From the NCBI GenBank assembly GCA_036320915.1, contig JAXBDG010000001.1:3618001-3682000 (forward strand): 64,000 nt of DNA, read 5' to 3'. Position 1 is the first letter of the stretch; each line of letters opens with the position of its first letter. The translations under genes were made by a program, and so were the position numbers. Source of the DNA: Linnemannia elongata. Taxonomy: Eukaryota > Mortierellomycota > Mortierellomycetes > Mortierellales > Mortierellaceae. The notes under the pieces were generated by a model. The model was given only the letters and a program-made list of their open reading frames with translations, did not search any database and was not told the DNA's origin. Shown here piece after piece: positions 11,303 through 21,896 of the stretch.

Positions 11303-12641
11303 TTAGTACTTGGCAGGGGCAATTCCAATGCGGGGAGTGGCACCCTGGTCAAAGACGCAGTAGTTGTTCTTGATGAACACATCTCCCAAGATCCAGAGAT
11401 CATCCTGGCCACCCTGGATACCAGAGTAGCAAAGACCAGAGCCATCGCCAAGATCCTCATAGGCAACGTCAGCAACGGGAATGTTGAAGATGGTACCGCC
11501 CAACTCGAAACCGACATTGTCAGTGCTCGACTGGAGCGAGCAAGGAACGGACCAGTAGGCGCGCTTGGTGCGGGTGGCGGGGGTGAAAACGGAGCCTTCA
11601 ATTTCTTGGTGGACGGCCCTGGCAGCAGCAGTGCCAATGATGACGAGGGTGGTGCCGGTGTCAACAATACCCTCGGCGGCCTGACCCAACGAGGCGCCGT
11701 TGTAGGTGATGTCGGACATGGGGATCTGCCAGTAACCCTTCTGGGAGACATTGATGTAGGTCAAAGAACCGGTGTAGCGGTCAGCGTTGATGCCGCCAAA
11801 GAGGTACTCTCCACCGACACCACCGTTGCGGCGGTAGGAGGGCAGGAAGACCGAGACAACGGGCTGGGCGAGGAGGTTGGCAGCGATGGCGTTGTCGAGG
11901 AAGGTCTTGACACCAGCAACGGATTCGATGGTGTTGAAGCCGAGACCGAAGAGACCGTCTTCGGGAGAGGTGGCGAAAGAGGCGGACTCGGCAGTGGCGA
12001 GGCCGATGGTCTGGCGGACCTGGACGCCTCCAACGCTGACAATATCAGAGCCGAGGATACCAGAGGCAGTGGAGTTATCACCGTAGCGAATGTTCCACTT
12101 GCGGCCGTCCTTCTGGAAGGTCGAAGAGGCGGCAGAGTTGAAGCGGACATGCTTCTTGCAGGCGGCGGTAGTACAGGAAGTCGAAGGAAACCAGATGTCA
12201 GACGAACCCTATTGGAATCGAAAACGAGTTGGATTACTTGCTGTTAGGAAATAGACATGTATACTGGTCGTAACACAAACGCGGTCGTAAACACACTTTT
12301 GATGGGGCAATAATGAAGTTTAGCAAAAAAAAGGAGAAGCATTATCCACATACGGTATCAAAGTCAAGCTTGACGTTCTGGGCAGGGGTGCCGACAGAGA
12401 CGGTACCGTAGTACTCAATGTCGTGCTGGACGTTGACCAAAGGGACAGTTCCGGTGGAGGCAGCGCGGATGTTTCCGTAGCGGACGTTCATCTTGTTGAT
12501 CTGGGCCTGGGTGTTGTGCTTGAAGTTGGGGTTGCGGGTCAAGGGGACAGCATGGCCGTGCTTAGGCGAGAACTTGAGGGGAGAGGCATCGGCGATGGCC
12601 AAGACGGCGGCAGCCAAGGAGACAAGGGCGGTGATTCTCAT
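11303..12641 (-). CDS. Secreted aspartic protease A (pepsin family A1)
   Basis: Exons 12641-12354 and 12208-11303 give 397 residues. The signal peptide is MRITALVSLAAAVLAIADA. A propeptide of about 45-50 residues with KHGHAVPLTRNP follows, and mature pepsin begins near IEYYGTVSVGTPAQNVKLDFD. Catalytic aspartates are D95 (DTGSSDIW) and D279 (IVDTGTTL). The flap tyrosine is in IRYGDNS, where the other three copies have YGDGS. A late disulfide loop (LCYSG... to NNYCVF) and the C-terminal WILGDVF and RIGIAPAKY are normal for rhizopuspepsin-like enzymes, which digest extracellular protein at acid pH. The intron separates DT from G of the first catalytic motif. Exon 1, the intron and the upstream region look identical to protease B, while exon 2 differs at scattered sites. 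Likely active and secreted. Confidence 0.93.
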
Positions 12642-12763
12642 TATGAGATGATTGGGGTTTTTGTGGAGTTGGTTGTGGTGGTTGGAAGAGGAAGAGGAGA
12701 AGAGAGTGAGGAGGATGAGGAGCTTGGATGGAGAACAAAAAAAGGATGAGGGAAGGTCGATTG

Positions 12764-12771
12764 CTTTTATA
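12764..12771 (-). promoter_or_regulatory. TATA box of protease A
   Basis: TATAAAAG on the minus strand about 125 bp before the start codon. The matching position in protease B has lost one base of the A-run. Confidence 0.6.
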
Positions 12772-12866
12772 CCAAAATGTCGAGGCTTCGGCTAGCTTTT
12801 CTCAGCTTATCATTAGTGTTGAATGAATGTAAGAATGTATGAATGAATAAAGATGACATAAAGGCC

Positions 12867-13040
12867 AACTGGAGAGAGATGGCGCAAACCATGGCATTGA
12901 ACACAATGGATTAGAAAAAGAGTACCCTTCGTCGTTCTCCTCAGGAGGAGTTCAACTGGGGAGAGATGGCGCAACCAAGGCATTGAACACAATGGATTAG
13001 AAAAAGAGTACCCTTCGTCGTTATCCTCAGGAGGAGTTCA
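12867..13040. repeat. 87-bp tandem duplication
   Basis: Two nearly identical units, 12867-12953 and 12954-13040, each starting AACTGG and ending AGGAGGAGTTC. The homologous flank of protease B (about 18957-19040) has only one diverged unit, so this duplication arose after the segmental duplication. Confidence 0.9.
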
Positions 13041-13892
13041 GAGTATTGGTTGTCCTGGTGGCTGTCGCGTAATAATGGCAGTTCAATACTAGCCTTGTCC
13101 AGGGATGAGGAGAGTGCGAGCATTCGACCCATTTCTTGTTTGTTTTTGTCCTCGAAGAACGACTGAATGCACTGTAGTGAAAGAAAGACAAAAGAAAAAA
13201 CAGATGATCTACTAAGAGATGAAGAGAAGAGTGTCCGCAGGGGTGTATCTTAATGTATAGTACCTTTTCTTTCTCTCCAATCAAATCGTTCTTGAAAGGA
13301 TGTCCTCAATCGCATGGGAAGGCGTCAATTCAGGTTCCTGAATGATCATTGGCCGCTAATTCAGAAAAAGAGTCGACAGATGGATGGTGTTATTAGGCCT
13401 TGGACCCTTACATGGGCACAGGGTCAGGGACAGGGACAGGGACAGATCCGTTGTGGCGTGAGCCATTTTCTCTACACAAAATGAGATACTCTCCTGGATA
13501 GATGGCGTAAACATAAGGATAATATTCGCCTCTCTAACATCCTAGAAAGATACGACACCAATGGCGTAACGCGAAACGCCGAGGGTTTCCGTCACAAGAC
13601 TCCGGAACTGTTTATCCCAACCAGTTGTACAGAGAAAAAGAGGATACAATCCCTGATATATCCCTGGCATTCCAACGGCACTAGCCTAGTAAACCCTCAT
13701 GTACATGCACGTTGGATACCCTGCATGAAAATGGGAAAACGGCTTTTAAGTTTAGTGCCAAAAATGGAGGGGAAAGAGCGTATGGACATGCATATAGCTG
13801 TTCAATTTGCGCCCACCCTATATTGCGAACAGAAGAAGGGTGAAGATGAAAGGGGGTGGATAAACTTGCCTTCAAGGCAAAAAACAACAACC

Positions 13893-13950
<58 letters not shown>

Positions 13951-13951
13951 C
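13893..13951. repeat. (CAA)n microsatellite
   Basis: About 19-20 ACA/CAA triplets. The second copy of the duplication has only a short remnant at about 19901-19922, so the tract expanded in copy 1 or contracted in copy 2. Confidence 0.95.
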
Positions 13952-14708
13952 GAACTATTTTCGCTCTCTCCCTCTCCCTCTCTTTCGACATTTCGACATG
14001 TAGCTCTTGAAGAAAGCGACGAAGAAAGGCTTGAGCTGGTTCAGCAACGACCATTGGGAAGCTCGCTCTAGAACCAGGGAGTTTGACCCTTTTTGTTCCT
14101 GTAGCAACATTGCCTCACGAAGATCCAAGGTTTCTCAAGGACGTCGTTGTTCTTCCTTCTCAATATGTCGACAACAGACAAAAAAACCCCAAGCATTCTG
14201 GTCCGATTGACTTTGCAAGATGAAGGTGGGGCAGAGATAGACAAACGAAACACAAAAGCAACACAAAATGGAAATAGTTGCTCACACTCTCCTTCAGCCT
14301 CCTCTTTCTCTGTCTCTCTCTCCCTCGAAGCTATAAACACAAATTTGGTATATTCCTTCAAGTAAAGTATAATCGAGCTCATTGGACACCGAGGGTTGTG
14401 TGAAAAAGGCACGAACAGGTCAAGTTCATCCCTGTAGTCTGTTGCTTTGTCCAGCTGTCCTTTCCCTCCCTGTCAACTCCCTGTCCACCTGCCCCAGCCA
14501 ATCGCAACTGTCCCATATCCAAGGTCATCTCTTTCTCACACATCGTCCGACCGTCGAATGTCTCTGCCTGAACCCTTTTCAGACCCCCTTTAATTTTCGT
14601 GAGAGCTCTCTTTCGCATAAGCAACAAATCAAACAAAAGCCCTAACATTTAGGAGGCGGCTTTTCAAGGACGTTAGGATACCTGATAAAGCATTGAAGTC
14701 CAATGAGT

Positions 14709-15446
14709 CAACAAATCAACAACAACGATACCCCAAGTATACGGGTCCATAAACGTGTCGTTCCCCAAGGGAAACAGCGAGAAGAGTGGCCAAGCCTACA
14801 AGGACACCTACGCTTTCCGAGCCAACAAGAGCTCCAAGGTTGCAAAGAAAATCGCCGCCATGCCCGTCGGAGGTTTCTGCTAAAAGTGTGTCGAGGTCAT
14901 CATATAGCTCAACGAGTTCAACAAGTACAAGCTCTCAACCCAGACGAAGAGGCGGTACGTCCGTTCATCCTCTTACTGTTTCTCTGTCAGAAGCAAGCGA
15001 CGCAACCTTCCAAAGGAGTGCTGCATGCCAAATACTCTGTTGCTGCATTACGGATATCTCACCAAGTGAGAAACTCTCTCCTCCTTATATGTACTGTATG
15101 TGACCTGTGAGCAAGAGGCTATAAAAGATGCATACCACGTCATGTGCAACAGGTGTACAAGAGAAAGGAACGTCTGTGCCAAGTGCCAAGAGTCCAGAGA
15201 GATCGTCCTCACAATATCAGAACAGAGAAGGGGCTCGTCACAGAACAGGTCGAGCTCGAGCGTCTCATGAGCGGCAAGAACGAGCGTGAGTGCAGGATCG
15301 ATCTACCGTCAAATAGAACGCAAAGCCAAGAAGGGCGAGGATGACGAGGACGAAGAGGCAGAAGATGAGGACTCGGACGAGGATAATTCGGATGACGGTG
15401 ATGAGGATAACGAGGACGAGGACAGTGAGGACGAGAGGAAAAAATA
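14709..15446 (+). pseudogene. Broken C9orf85/DUF2039-like gene
   Basis: Translated pieces in shifting frames match this small conserved eukaryotic family. Near 14753-14880 one reads NVSFPKGNSEKSGQ, YKDTYAFRANKSSKVAKK and IAAMPVGGFC. A stop falls inside the Cys pair (FC, stop, KC) and another follows before LNEFNKYKLSTQTKRR. Near 15120-15220 comes AIKDAYHVMCNRCTRERN then VCAKCQESREIV, with the family's spaced Cys pairs. The acidic tail KKGEDDEDEEAEDEDSDED is in yet another frame and ends with a stop at 15446. Stops, frameshifts and a spacer of non-matching sequence show it is not functional as a single protein. The family's function is poorly known. It begins exactly where the protease A flank stops matching the protease B flank. 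Confidence 0.75.
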
Positions 15447-15887
15447 GAGCATTTAGCACACACCCGCACCCACTCACTTACAGCCCACATCGCTATACTA
15501 TTCATCCCATCACTTATGACCGAAACAGCTTGGATTCTATACCTGAATGTCTAGCAATAAAGGAGAAGACTCTATTATACATTTTTATCCGCAACTTGGT
15601 TCTACAACGCTGGTAAGAACCAACTGCGAATCTCCTCTAGAGCTGAACGAAAACTCTGCATCCTGTATCACGGCCGACTGCCCGCTATTGTCCTATTGCA
15701 GCTTGGAGATGTTGGGCTTAGGTTCCCCGGCTTAACCCTGAGCACCTTGTCCTTTTGCATCCTTGGCCGTCGTTCTAGGAGATATGATTAGGGTTCTCTC
15801 GCTCACCCGGAGCAATGGTTCAATGCAAAAGCGCCTCCGCGACCTCCGTGTCTGTCTCCTCCGCTGATATTGGTCGACTTTGCCTTG

Positions 15888-16600
15888 TCAAACACTCTGA
15901 CAGGGCTCCGGAGCAGCATCATCTTCTCCCTCCTGGACAAATTTGTTGACCGATGCCTCGACCACAACACGCCGGTTGACCACATTAATGGTCACCTCCT
16001 TGGCCCGCTGATATCCACTCGCCGCCGTCGTCACCTTTTCTAGATTTTGTCGAGCCTTGCCCGCCTGTGCATGCCGCTCCTCCTCCGTCAACCAAAGGTT
16101 AGGTCGATCCCGCGGGACCACAAAATCAGTCGCCAGGTCAATGAAATGCGATAGTTTCGCACTCGTCCGACCAAACCCTAGCAAGTTCTCTTTGTGCGCC
16201 TGTGCCAACGAGGCCTTCTTGGGCTCATCAAGCTCCTCTTGCACAATTATCGCAGGTTCTGCGCCCAATCCGTCCTATCTCACCCACCCACCAGCGGCGC
16301 CCGTAACTTAAGACATGCCTCCACCCAACTTGCTGGCACACCCTGCATTGCTAATGGCCGTTGCCTTGACACGCCTTTCTTTCGTGGCCTGCTGTGGTGG
16401 TTTGGCCAGGGTGGCCTTCTCTTGCTTGAGCTCGAGATTCACGGCTTGCTCTTGTTCGATCGAAACCACTTGTTGGGTCAGTAAGGGCAAGATCTCTGTC
16501 CCTCGAGAACACAAATGATTTCCCCGCAGTTCAGACAGTAGGGAGCAAACGCATTCAACTTGTGCTTCGTCGCTACTTCAGGATTTGGGTACCATGGTTA
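15888..16600 (-). pseudogene. TRIP4: Fragment of a TRIP4 (ASC-1) homologue
   Basis: Reading down from 16600, the translation gives ATKHKLNAFAPYCLNCGEII then CVLEGQRSCPY and a stop. This is the C2HC5 zinc finger of TRIP4/activating signal cointegrator 1, but its last Cys is lost. In a second frame the Gln/Lys-rich helix continues to 16308. A third open segment (16268-15888) has AQAHKENLLGFGRTSAK, then WLTEEERHAQAGKARQN and VTINVVNRRVVVE, which match the conserved centre of TRIP4 with its HKxxLLxFxRTSA block. The N-terminal region and the C-terminal ASCH domain are missing, and the segments are separated by stops and a damaged junction. TRIP4/Rqt4 normally acts in ribosome quality control. This copy looks dead; an intact gene is expected elsewhere in the genome. 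Confidence 0.72.
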
Positions 16601-16662
16601 GCTCACAAGTCTCTTTAGTTGAAAGCTGGTTTTTGAGAGATTGAAAGGTAGTGTGATAGTTA

Positions 16663-17000
16663 TTACGAACTGGAGATGCACGGACTGACACCGTTGATGA
16701 CAAGGTCAGGAAGGCGATCAAACTGGTTTACCAGGAACCTGTCCCTGCTAGTATACGCTATAGTCAGCCAGCACAAGAGTCCCTTCTAGACATCGGTCTT
16801 TTGCCTAAAGTCACAGTGAAGGAGGAGGAATTGAGATGACTCTGTACAAGGAGTCGCGCATCATGTTGAATCAACCTATGGTACCAAGCATGCACAAGGC
16901 CAAGACAAGACCATGATTCGTACCTTGATTGACCATTTCATGATCACAGGTGGATCACTATATATAAACGAATTTTATGGCATATTGCTATGGTACACTG
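16663..17000 (+). pseudogene. Fragment of the S9A oligopeptidase gene, copy 2
   Basis: Positions 16663-16920 align with 8743-9030 of the intact oligopeptidase (for example CAAGAGTCCCTTC and GACAAGGTCAGGAAGGCGA are shared), with substitutions and small deletions that shift the frame. At ATGATT the sequence jumps to the equivalent of 9955 (ACCTTGATTGA), so about 920 bp including all three catalytic residues are gone. It then follows the 3' UTR to about 17090. This marks the left end of the second copy of the segmental duplication. Confidence 0.85.
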
Positions 17001-17392
17001 CTGCAATTAGAAGACGCAAAAGAAAGAAGAAAAATGGGGTTAAACGAGGGGTGGAGGCATGAAAAAGGCTAAGAGACCGACAAGTGTAATTTAACGTGTG
17101 CAGAAACAATTTTTAGTCCCTTGGTAGCGTGGTGCGTGTCACAATTTTGGATTTGGCTTTACTTTTGGTTCCTGAAAGTGATAAAAATCATGATAAGAAA
17201 GACGGGGGAGGAGGAAACCCATGGAAATACTTGATGTATGTAGGTGGTAAAGATGGGCTGTCCAGCAAGCCGAATTGGTTTTTTATTATTATGTAAAAAG
17301 AGATAGATATGTAACAATGAAAATGGCACTCGCTAAAAGAAGGAGTCCTTTTGGGAGATATTAACAATTAGATGTAAAGGAAAAGAAGCACC

Positions 17393-18731
17393 TTAGTACT
17401 TGGCAGGGGCAATTCCAATGCGGGGAGTGGCACCCTGGTCAAAGACGCAGTAGTTGTTCTTGATGAACACATCTCCCAAGATCCAGAGATCATCCTGGCC
17501 ACCCTGGATACCAGAGTAGCAAAGACCAGAGCCATCGCCAAGATCCTCAAAGGCAACATCGGCAACGGGGACGTTGAAGATGGTACCGCCCAACTTGAAA
17601 CCGACATTGTCAGTGCTCGACTGGAGCGAGCAAGGAACGGCCCAGTAGGCGGCCTGGGTGCGGGTGGCGGGGGTGAAGACGGAGCCGGCAATCTTTTGGT
17701 GGACGGCCTTGGCAGCAGCAGTGCCAATGATGACGAGGGTGGTGCCGGTGTCAACAATACCCTCGGCGGCCTGACCCAACGAGGCGCCGTTGTAGGTGAT
17801 GTCGGACATGGGGATCTGCCAGTAACCCTTCTGGGAGACATTGATGTAGGTCAAAGAACCGGTGTAGCGGTTAGCGTTGATGCCGCCAAAGAGGTACTCT
17901 CCACCAACACCACCGTTGCGGCGGTAGGAGGGCAAGAAGACCGAGACAACGGGCTGGACGAGGAGGTTGGCAGCGATGGCGTTGTCGAGGAAGGTCTTGA
18001 CACCAGCAACGGATTCGATGGTGTTGAAGCCGAGACCGAAGAGACCGTCTTCGGGAGAGGTGCCGAAAGAGGAGGACTCGGCAGTGGCGAGGCCGATGGT
18101 CTGGCGGACCTGGACGCCTCCAACGCTGACAATATCAGAGCCGAGGATACCAGAGGCAGTGGAACCGTCACCGTAGCCAATGTTCCACTTGCGACCGTCC
18201 TTCTGGAAGGTCGAAGAGGCGGCAGAGTTGAAGCGGGCATGCTTCTTGCAGGCGGTGGTGGTGCAGCTGCTCGAGGGGAACCAGATGTCAGACGAACCCT
18301 ATTGGAATCGAAAACGAGTTGGATTACTTGCTGTTAGGAAATAGACATGTATACTGGTCGTAACACAAACGCGGTCGTAAACACACTTTTGATGGGGCAA
18401 TAATGAAGTTTAGCAAAAAAAAGGAGAAGCATTATCCACATACGGTATCAAAGTCAAGCTTGACGTTCTGGGCAGGGGTGCCGACAGAGACGGTACCGTA
18501 GTACTCAATGTCGTGCTGGACGTTGACCAAAGGGACAGTTCCGGTGGAGGCAGCGCGGATGTTTCCGTAGCGGACGTTCATCTTGTTGATCTGGGCCTGG
18601 GTGTTGTGCTTGAAGTTGGGGTTGCGGGTCAAGGGGACAGCATGGCCGTGCTTAGGCGAGAACTTGAGGGGAGAGGCATCGGCGATGGCCAAGACGGCGG
18701 CAGCCAAGGAGACAAGGGCGGTGATTCTCAT
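17393..18731 (-). CDS. Secreted aspartic protease B (pepsin family A1)
   Basis: Exons 18731-18444 and 18298-17393 give 397 residues with the same layout as protease A, offset by exactly 6090 bp. The signal peptide, propeptide, the intron between DT and G of the first motif, the second motif IVDTGTTL, and the C-terminus RIGIAPAKY are all present. The flap reads IGYGDGS, the usual pepsin form. Exon 1, intron and proximal promoter show no difference from protease A by eye. In contrast, the first 227 bp of exon 2 (18298-18072) match protease C with four differences and differ more from A. The rest of exon 2 is again A-like. This mosaic suggests gene conversion from both neighbours. Predicted to be an active secreted acid protease. 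Confidence 0.93.
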
Positions 18732-18852
18732 TATGAGATGATTGGGGTTTTTGTGGAGTTGGTTGTGGTGGTTGGAAGAGGAAGAGGAGAAGAGAGTGAG
18801 GAGGATGAGGAGCTTGGATGGAGAACAAAAAAAGATGAGGGAAGGTCGATTG

Positions 18853-18859
18853 CTTTATA
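18853..18859 (-). promoter_or_regulatory. TATA-like box of protease B
   Basis: TATAAAG on the minus strand, one A shorter than the box of protease A in otherwise nearly identical sequence. Confidence 0.5.
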
Positions 18860-20669
18860 CCAAAATGTCGAGGCTGTTGGTTAGTTTTTCTCAGCTTATC
18901 ATTAGTGTTGAATGAATGTAAGAATGTATGAATGAATAAAGATGACATAAAGGCCAACTGGAGAGAGATGGCGCAAACCAAGGAGCTGAACATAACGATT
19001 AGAAAAAAGGAGTACCCTTGATCTTTTCTCCCGGATCCAGAATATTGATTTTCCTTGTGGACTAATGTCGCGTAATAATTACAGTTTAACACCAGGGATG
19101 AAGAGAATGTGAGCAGTCGACCCTTCTCTTGTTTGTTTTTGTCCCTGACGAGAGAACGAATGCACTGGAGTAAATGAAGAGAGGGAAAGAGAAAGACGAT
19201 CTACTATGGGAGAAGAGGAGGAGTCCACAGGGGTGTACCTGGATGTACAGTACCTTTTCTTTCTCTCCAATCACATTGTACTTGTAAGGGGGTTCTCGAT
19301 CGCATGGGAAGGCGTCAATTAAAGTTCCTGAATGATCATTGGGTGCTACTTCAGAAAAAGGAGTCGACAGATGAATGATTTTATTGGCCTTGGACCCTTA
19401 CATGGCACAGGGCGAGGAAAAGGGACAGAGGCGGAAACAAGAACAAATGACAACAACATCATCCGTTGAGCCGTGAGCCGTTTTCTCTTCTTCTGCCCAA
19501 ACGAAATGAGATACTTACCCGGAGGGATGGCGTAAACACAAGGATAACTTCCGTATCTCTCTTCTTAGAAAATACCTCGCCAATGGGGTCGAACGCAAAA
19601 CGCCGAGGGTTTCCGTCACAGGTCTCCGGAACTGTTTTTCCCTCTCTCCCTCAATTGTACACAGAAAAAGAGGGTACACTGCTTGAAGTATCCTTGGCAT
19701 TCCAACAGCACTAGCCCAGTAAATCCTCCTGCACATGCATTTCAGATGCCCTGCATGAAAATGGAAAAACGGCCTCTAAGGCTAGTGAGAAGAATGTAGG
19801 ATGGACATGCATGTAATTGTTCACTTTGCGCCCACCCTAGATTGCGAACAGAAGAAGGGCGAAGATGAAAGGGGGTGGATAAACTTCCCTTCAAGGCAAA
19901 AAACAACAACGGTAACAACAAACTATTTTCGCTCTCTCTTTCTCCCTCTCTTTCGACATTGCAACATGCAGCTCTTCAAGAGAGGGACGAAGAAAGGCTT
20001 GAGCTGGTTCAGCAACAAACCATTGGGAACCTCGCTCTAGAACCTGGGAGTTTGGCCTTTTCTGTTCCTGTAGTAGCATTATCCCAGGAAGTCTAAGGTT
20101 TCCTCATTGATGTTGTTGTTTTGCTCCCTTCTCAATGTGTAGACAACAAACAAAGAAAACAAACAAACTTACCCTGCAAGATGAAGGCGAGGGAGAGATA
20201 GACAAACAAAAAAAAACAAAAAGCAACACAAAATGGAACTGTCTGCTCACCCTCTCCTTCACCCTCCTCTCTCTCAGTCTCTCTCTCGAAGCTAAAACAC
20301 AAATTTGGTATATTGCTTCAAGTAAAGTATAATCAAGCCTGTTGGACACCGAGGGTTGTGTGAAAAAGGCACGAATAAGTCGTTCGTCCCTGTAGCCTTT
20401 AGCTTTTGTCCAGCTGTCCCTTCCCTCCCTGTCAATTCCCTGTCCACCTGCCCCAGCCAATCGCAGCTGTCCCCTTTCCCAAGGTTAGCTCTTTCTCACA
20501 CATCATCCGACCGTTGAATGTCTCTACCTAAACCTGTTCAGGTGCCTTTTATTTTTCGTGAGAGCTCCCTTTCACATAAGCAACAAAACAAACAAAATCC
20601 CTGAACCTTAGAAAACGGCCTTTCAGAGAGGATAGGATTCATGATAAACCATTGGAGTCCAATGAGCAA
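18860..20669. repeat. Upstream flank of protease B, copy 2 of segmental duplication
   Basis: Diverged copy of 12772-14708, collinear throughout and ending at the shared TCCAATGAG. No gene is seen. The sequence after 20669 does not match that after 14708. Confidence 0.8.
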
Positions 20670-21896
20670 AAGGAGAGGAACAAAAACGACAGAAAAGGTG
20701 CCTCTAGGCTATCCTGCCTCTATCAAAAAAAAAAACGGAGCAGAAGGTTAAAGGTGGAAAAACGCCGTCTACAATTCCCTTGTCCATCCATCCATCCCAC
20801 CCACGCATCCTCATGAGTCCATTGACTCATTAGGAAATTTGCTCTCATATCACACGCCATTACTAGCCTTCTTTTGTCATTTCTTGTCCCTCCCTCCCTC
20901 CTTCTCTTCCTTCTCTTCCTCCTCTTCTCATGATTTTTTTGTGTAATTCCTCTTCCCTTGCGCCTTTTGTTGTTTGTCCATATTTTTATTCTGACTGCGG
21001 ACCCTTGCATAGAATAGTGTACACTCATCCACGGGTTTAGTTGAAATTCTCAAGAGACGAGGCACAATCGAATTATTATTACTCTTCTGAGACTTCACAC
21101 ACAGCGATAGGGAAAACCAGGGCGCCACACCTTTTTCTCTCACACAACAACAAAGAAACAAACAAACAAACAAACAAACAAAGAAAAGCAAAAACTGAAA
21201 AACATGAGAAAGAGATGTACTTTCCCAGGAGTATGCTCAATGGCGACATCTTTCGAAAGCCTATGATGTGTTTTCTGACCAGTAGGATAAACACCCAGGG
21301 TGTAGGTTGTAATGAAGCCAAAAGGGTGTGAAAGAGGGGAGAAGAGGGGTAAAAAGAAGGGGAAATGGACAAAGGATCTGCGCTAGCCCGGCTTTTGAAT
21401 TTGACTGCATTAGCGTGGATGAATCGAGATACCTTTCAGTATGTATCTATTGTGTTTCTCGTACTTGTGTTTTTTGTTGCCATGTTTATCGAAAATGATA
21501 ACAGGAAACGAGAAAAATAGCCATGGGGGCGCCATTGCATTTATGTCTTTATCTCTCTCTCTCTCTCTACAATGAAAAAAGTCAATTGGAGCGGCAACAT
21601 ACATCGACTGAGTGTGTCCATTGCGGACGCCTTTATTTTTATTTTTGCGGCAAACTGCCCTTTTTTGGTGTCGAACCTCAACCTGCTCGTAAAAAAATGA
21701 CGCGTATGAAGCATTTGATGAGAAAAAGAATGCTTTGGCTGGCCAGCATGCCAAAGTCTTGAGGTTTTTTTTATTACTTATTGCTATTCAACTATTGGAG
21801 TGAAAAAAGGGGGGATACCAAGGCATCCCCCGGGGATGTCATGAACTAAAATAAAAAGAGTGCTCGTATACAACAGGTGGAAGAGAAGGACATCTC
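20670..21896. other. Gene-free stretch between proteases B and C
   Basis: A/T-rich with a CT-rich block at 20888-20930, a CAAA repeat at about 21155-21182 and a CT run at 21551-21569. Short frames are low-complexity. The part after 21780 is the 3' end of protease C. Confidence 0.5.

Larger units (their letters stand above)
12772..14708. repeat. Upstream flank of protease A, copy 1 of segmental duplication
   Basis: This stretch aligns in order with 18860-20669 upstream of protease B. Shared landmarks include GTTGAATGAATGTAAGAATG (12829 and 18906), TTGCGCCCACCCTA (13807 and 19826) and the stretch from GGACACCGAGGGTTGTGTG (14384 and 20344) to TCCAATGAG (14700 and 20661). Divergence is clear, with many indels. 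No gene is seen. It contains an 87-bp tandem duplication and a CAA microsatellite that copy 2 lacks. Confidence 0.8.

Noticed and set aside
11606..12247. 213-codon plus-strand frame antisense to protease A, repeated at 17696-18337 and similar at 22188-22793
   Set aside because: It is a shadow of biased codon use in the protease on the other strand; it has no family motif and runs across the real intron.
13856..14071. Asn-rich and Thr-rich frames over the CAA repeat
   Set aside because: Pure translation of a microsatellite; the duplicate locus lacks it.
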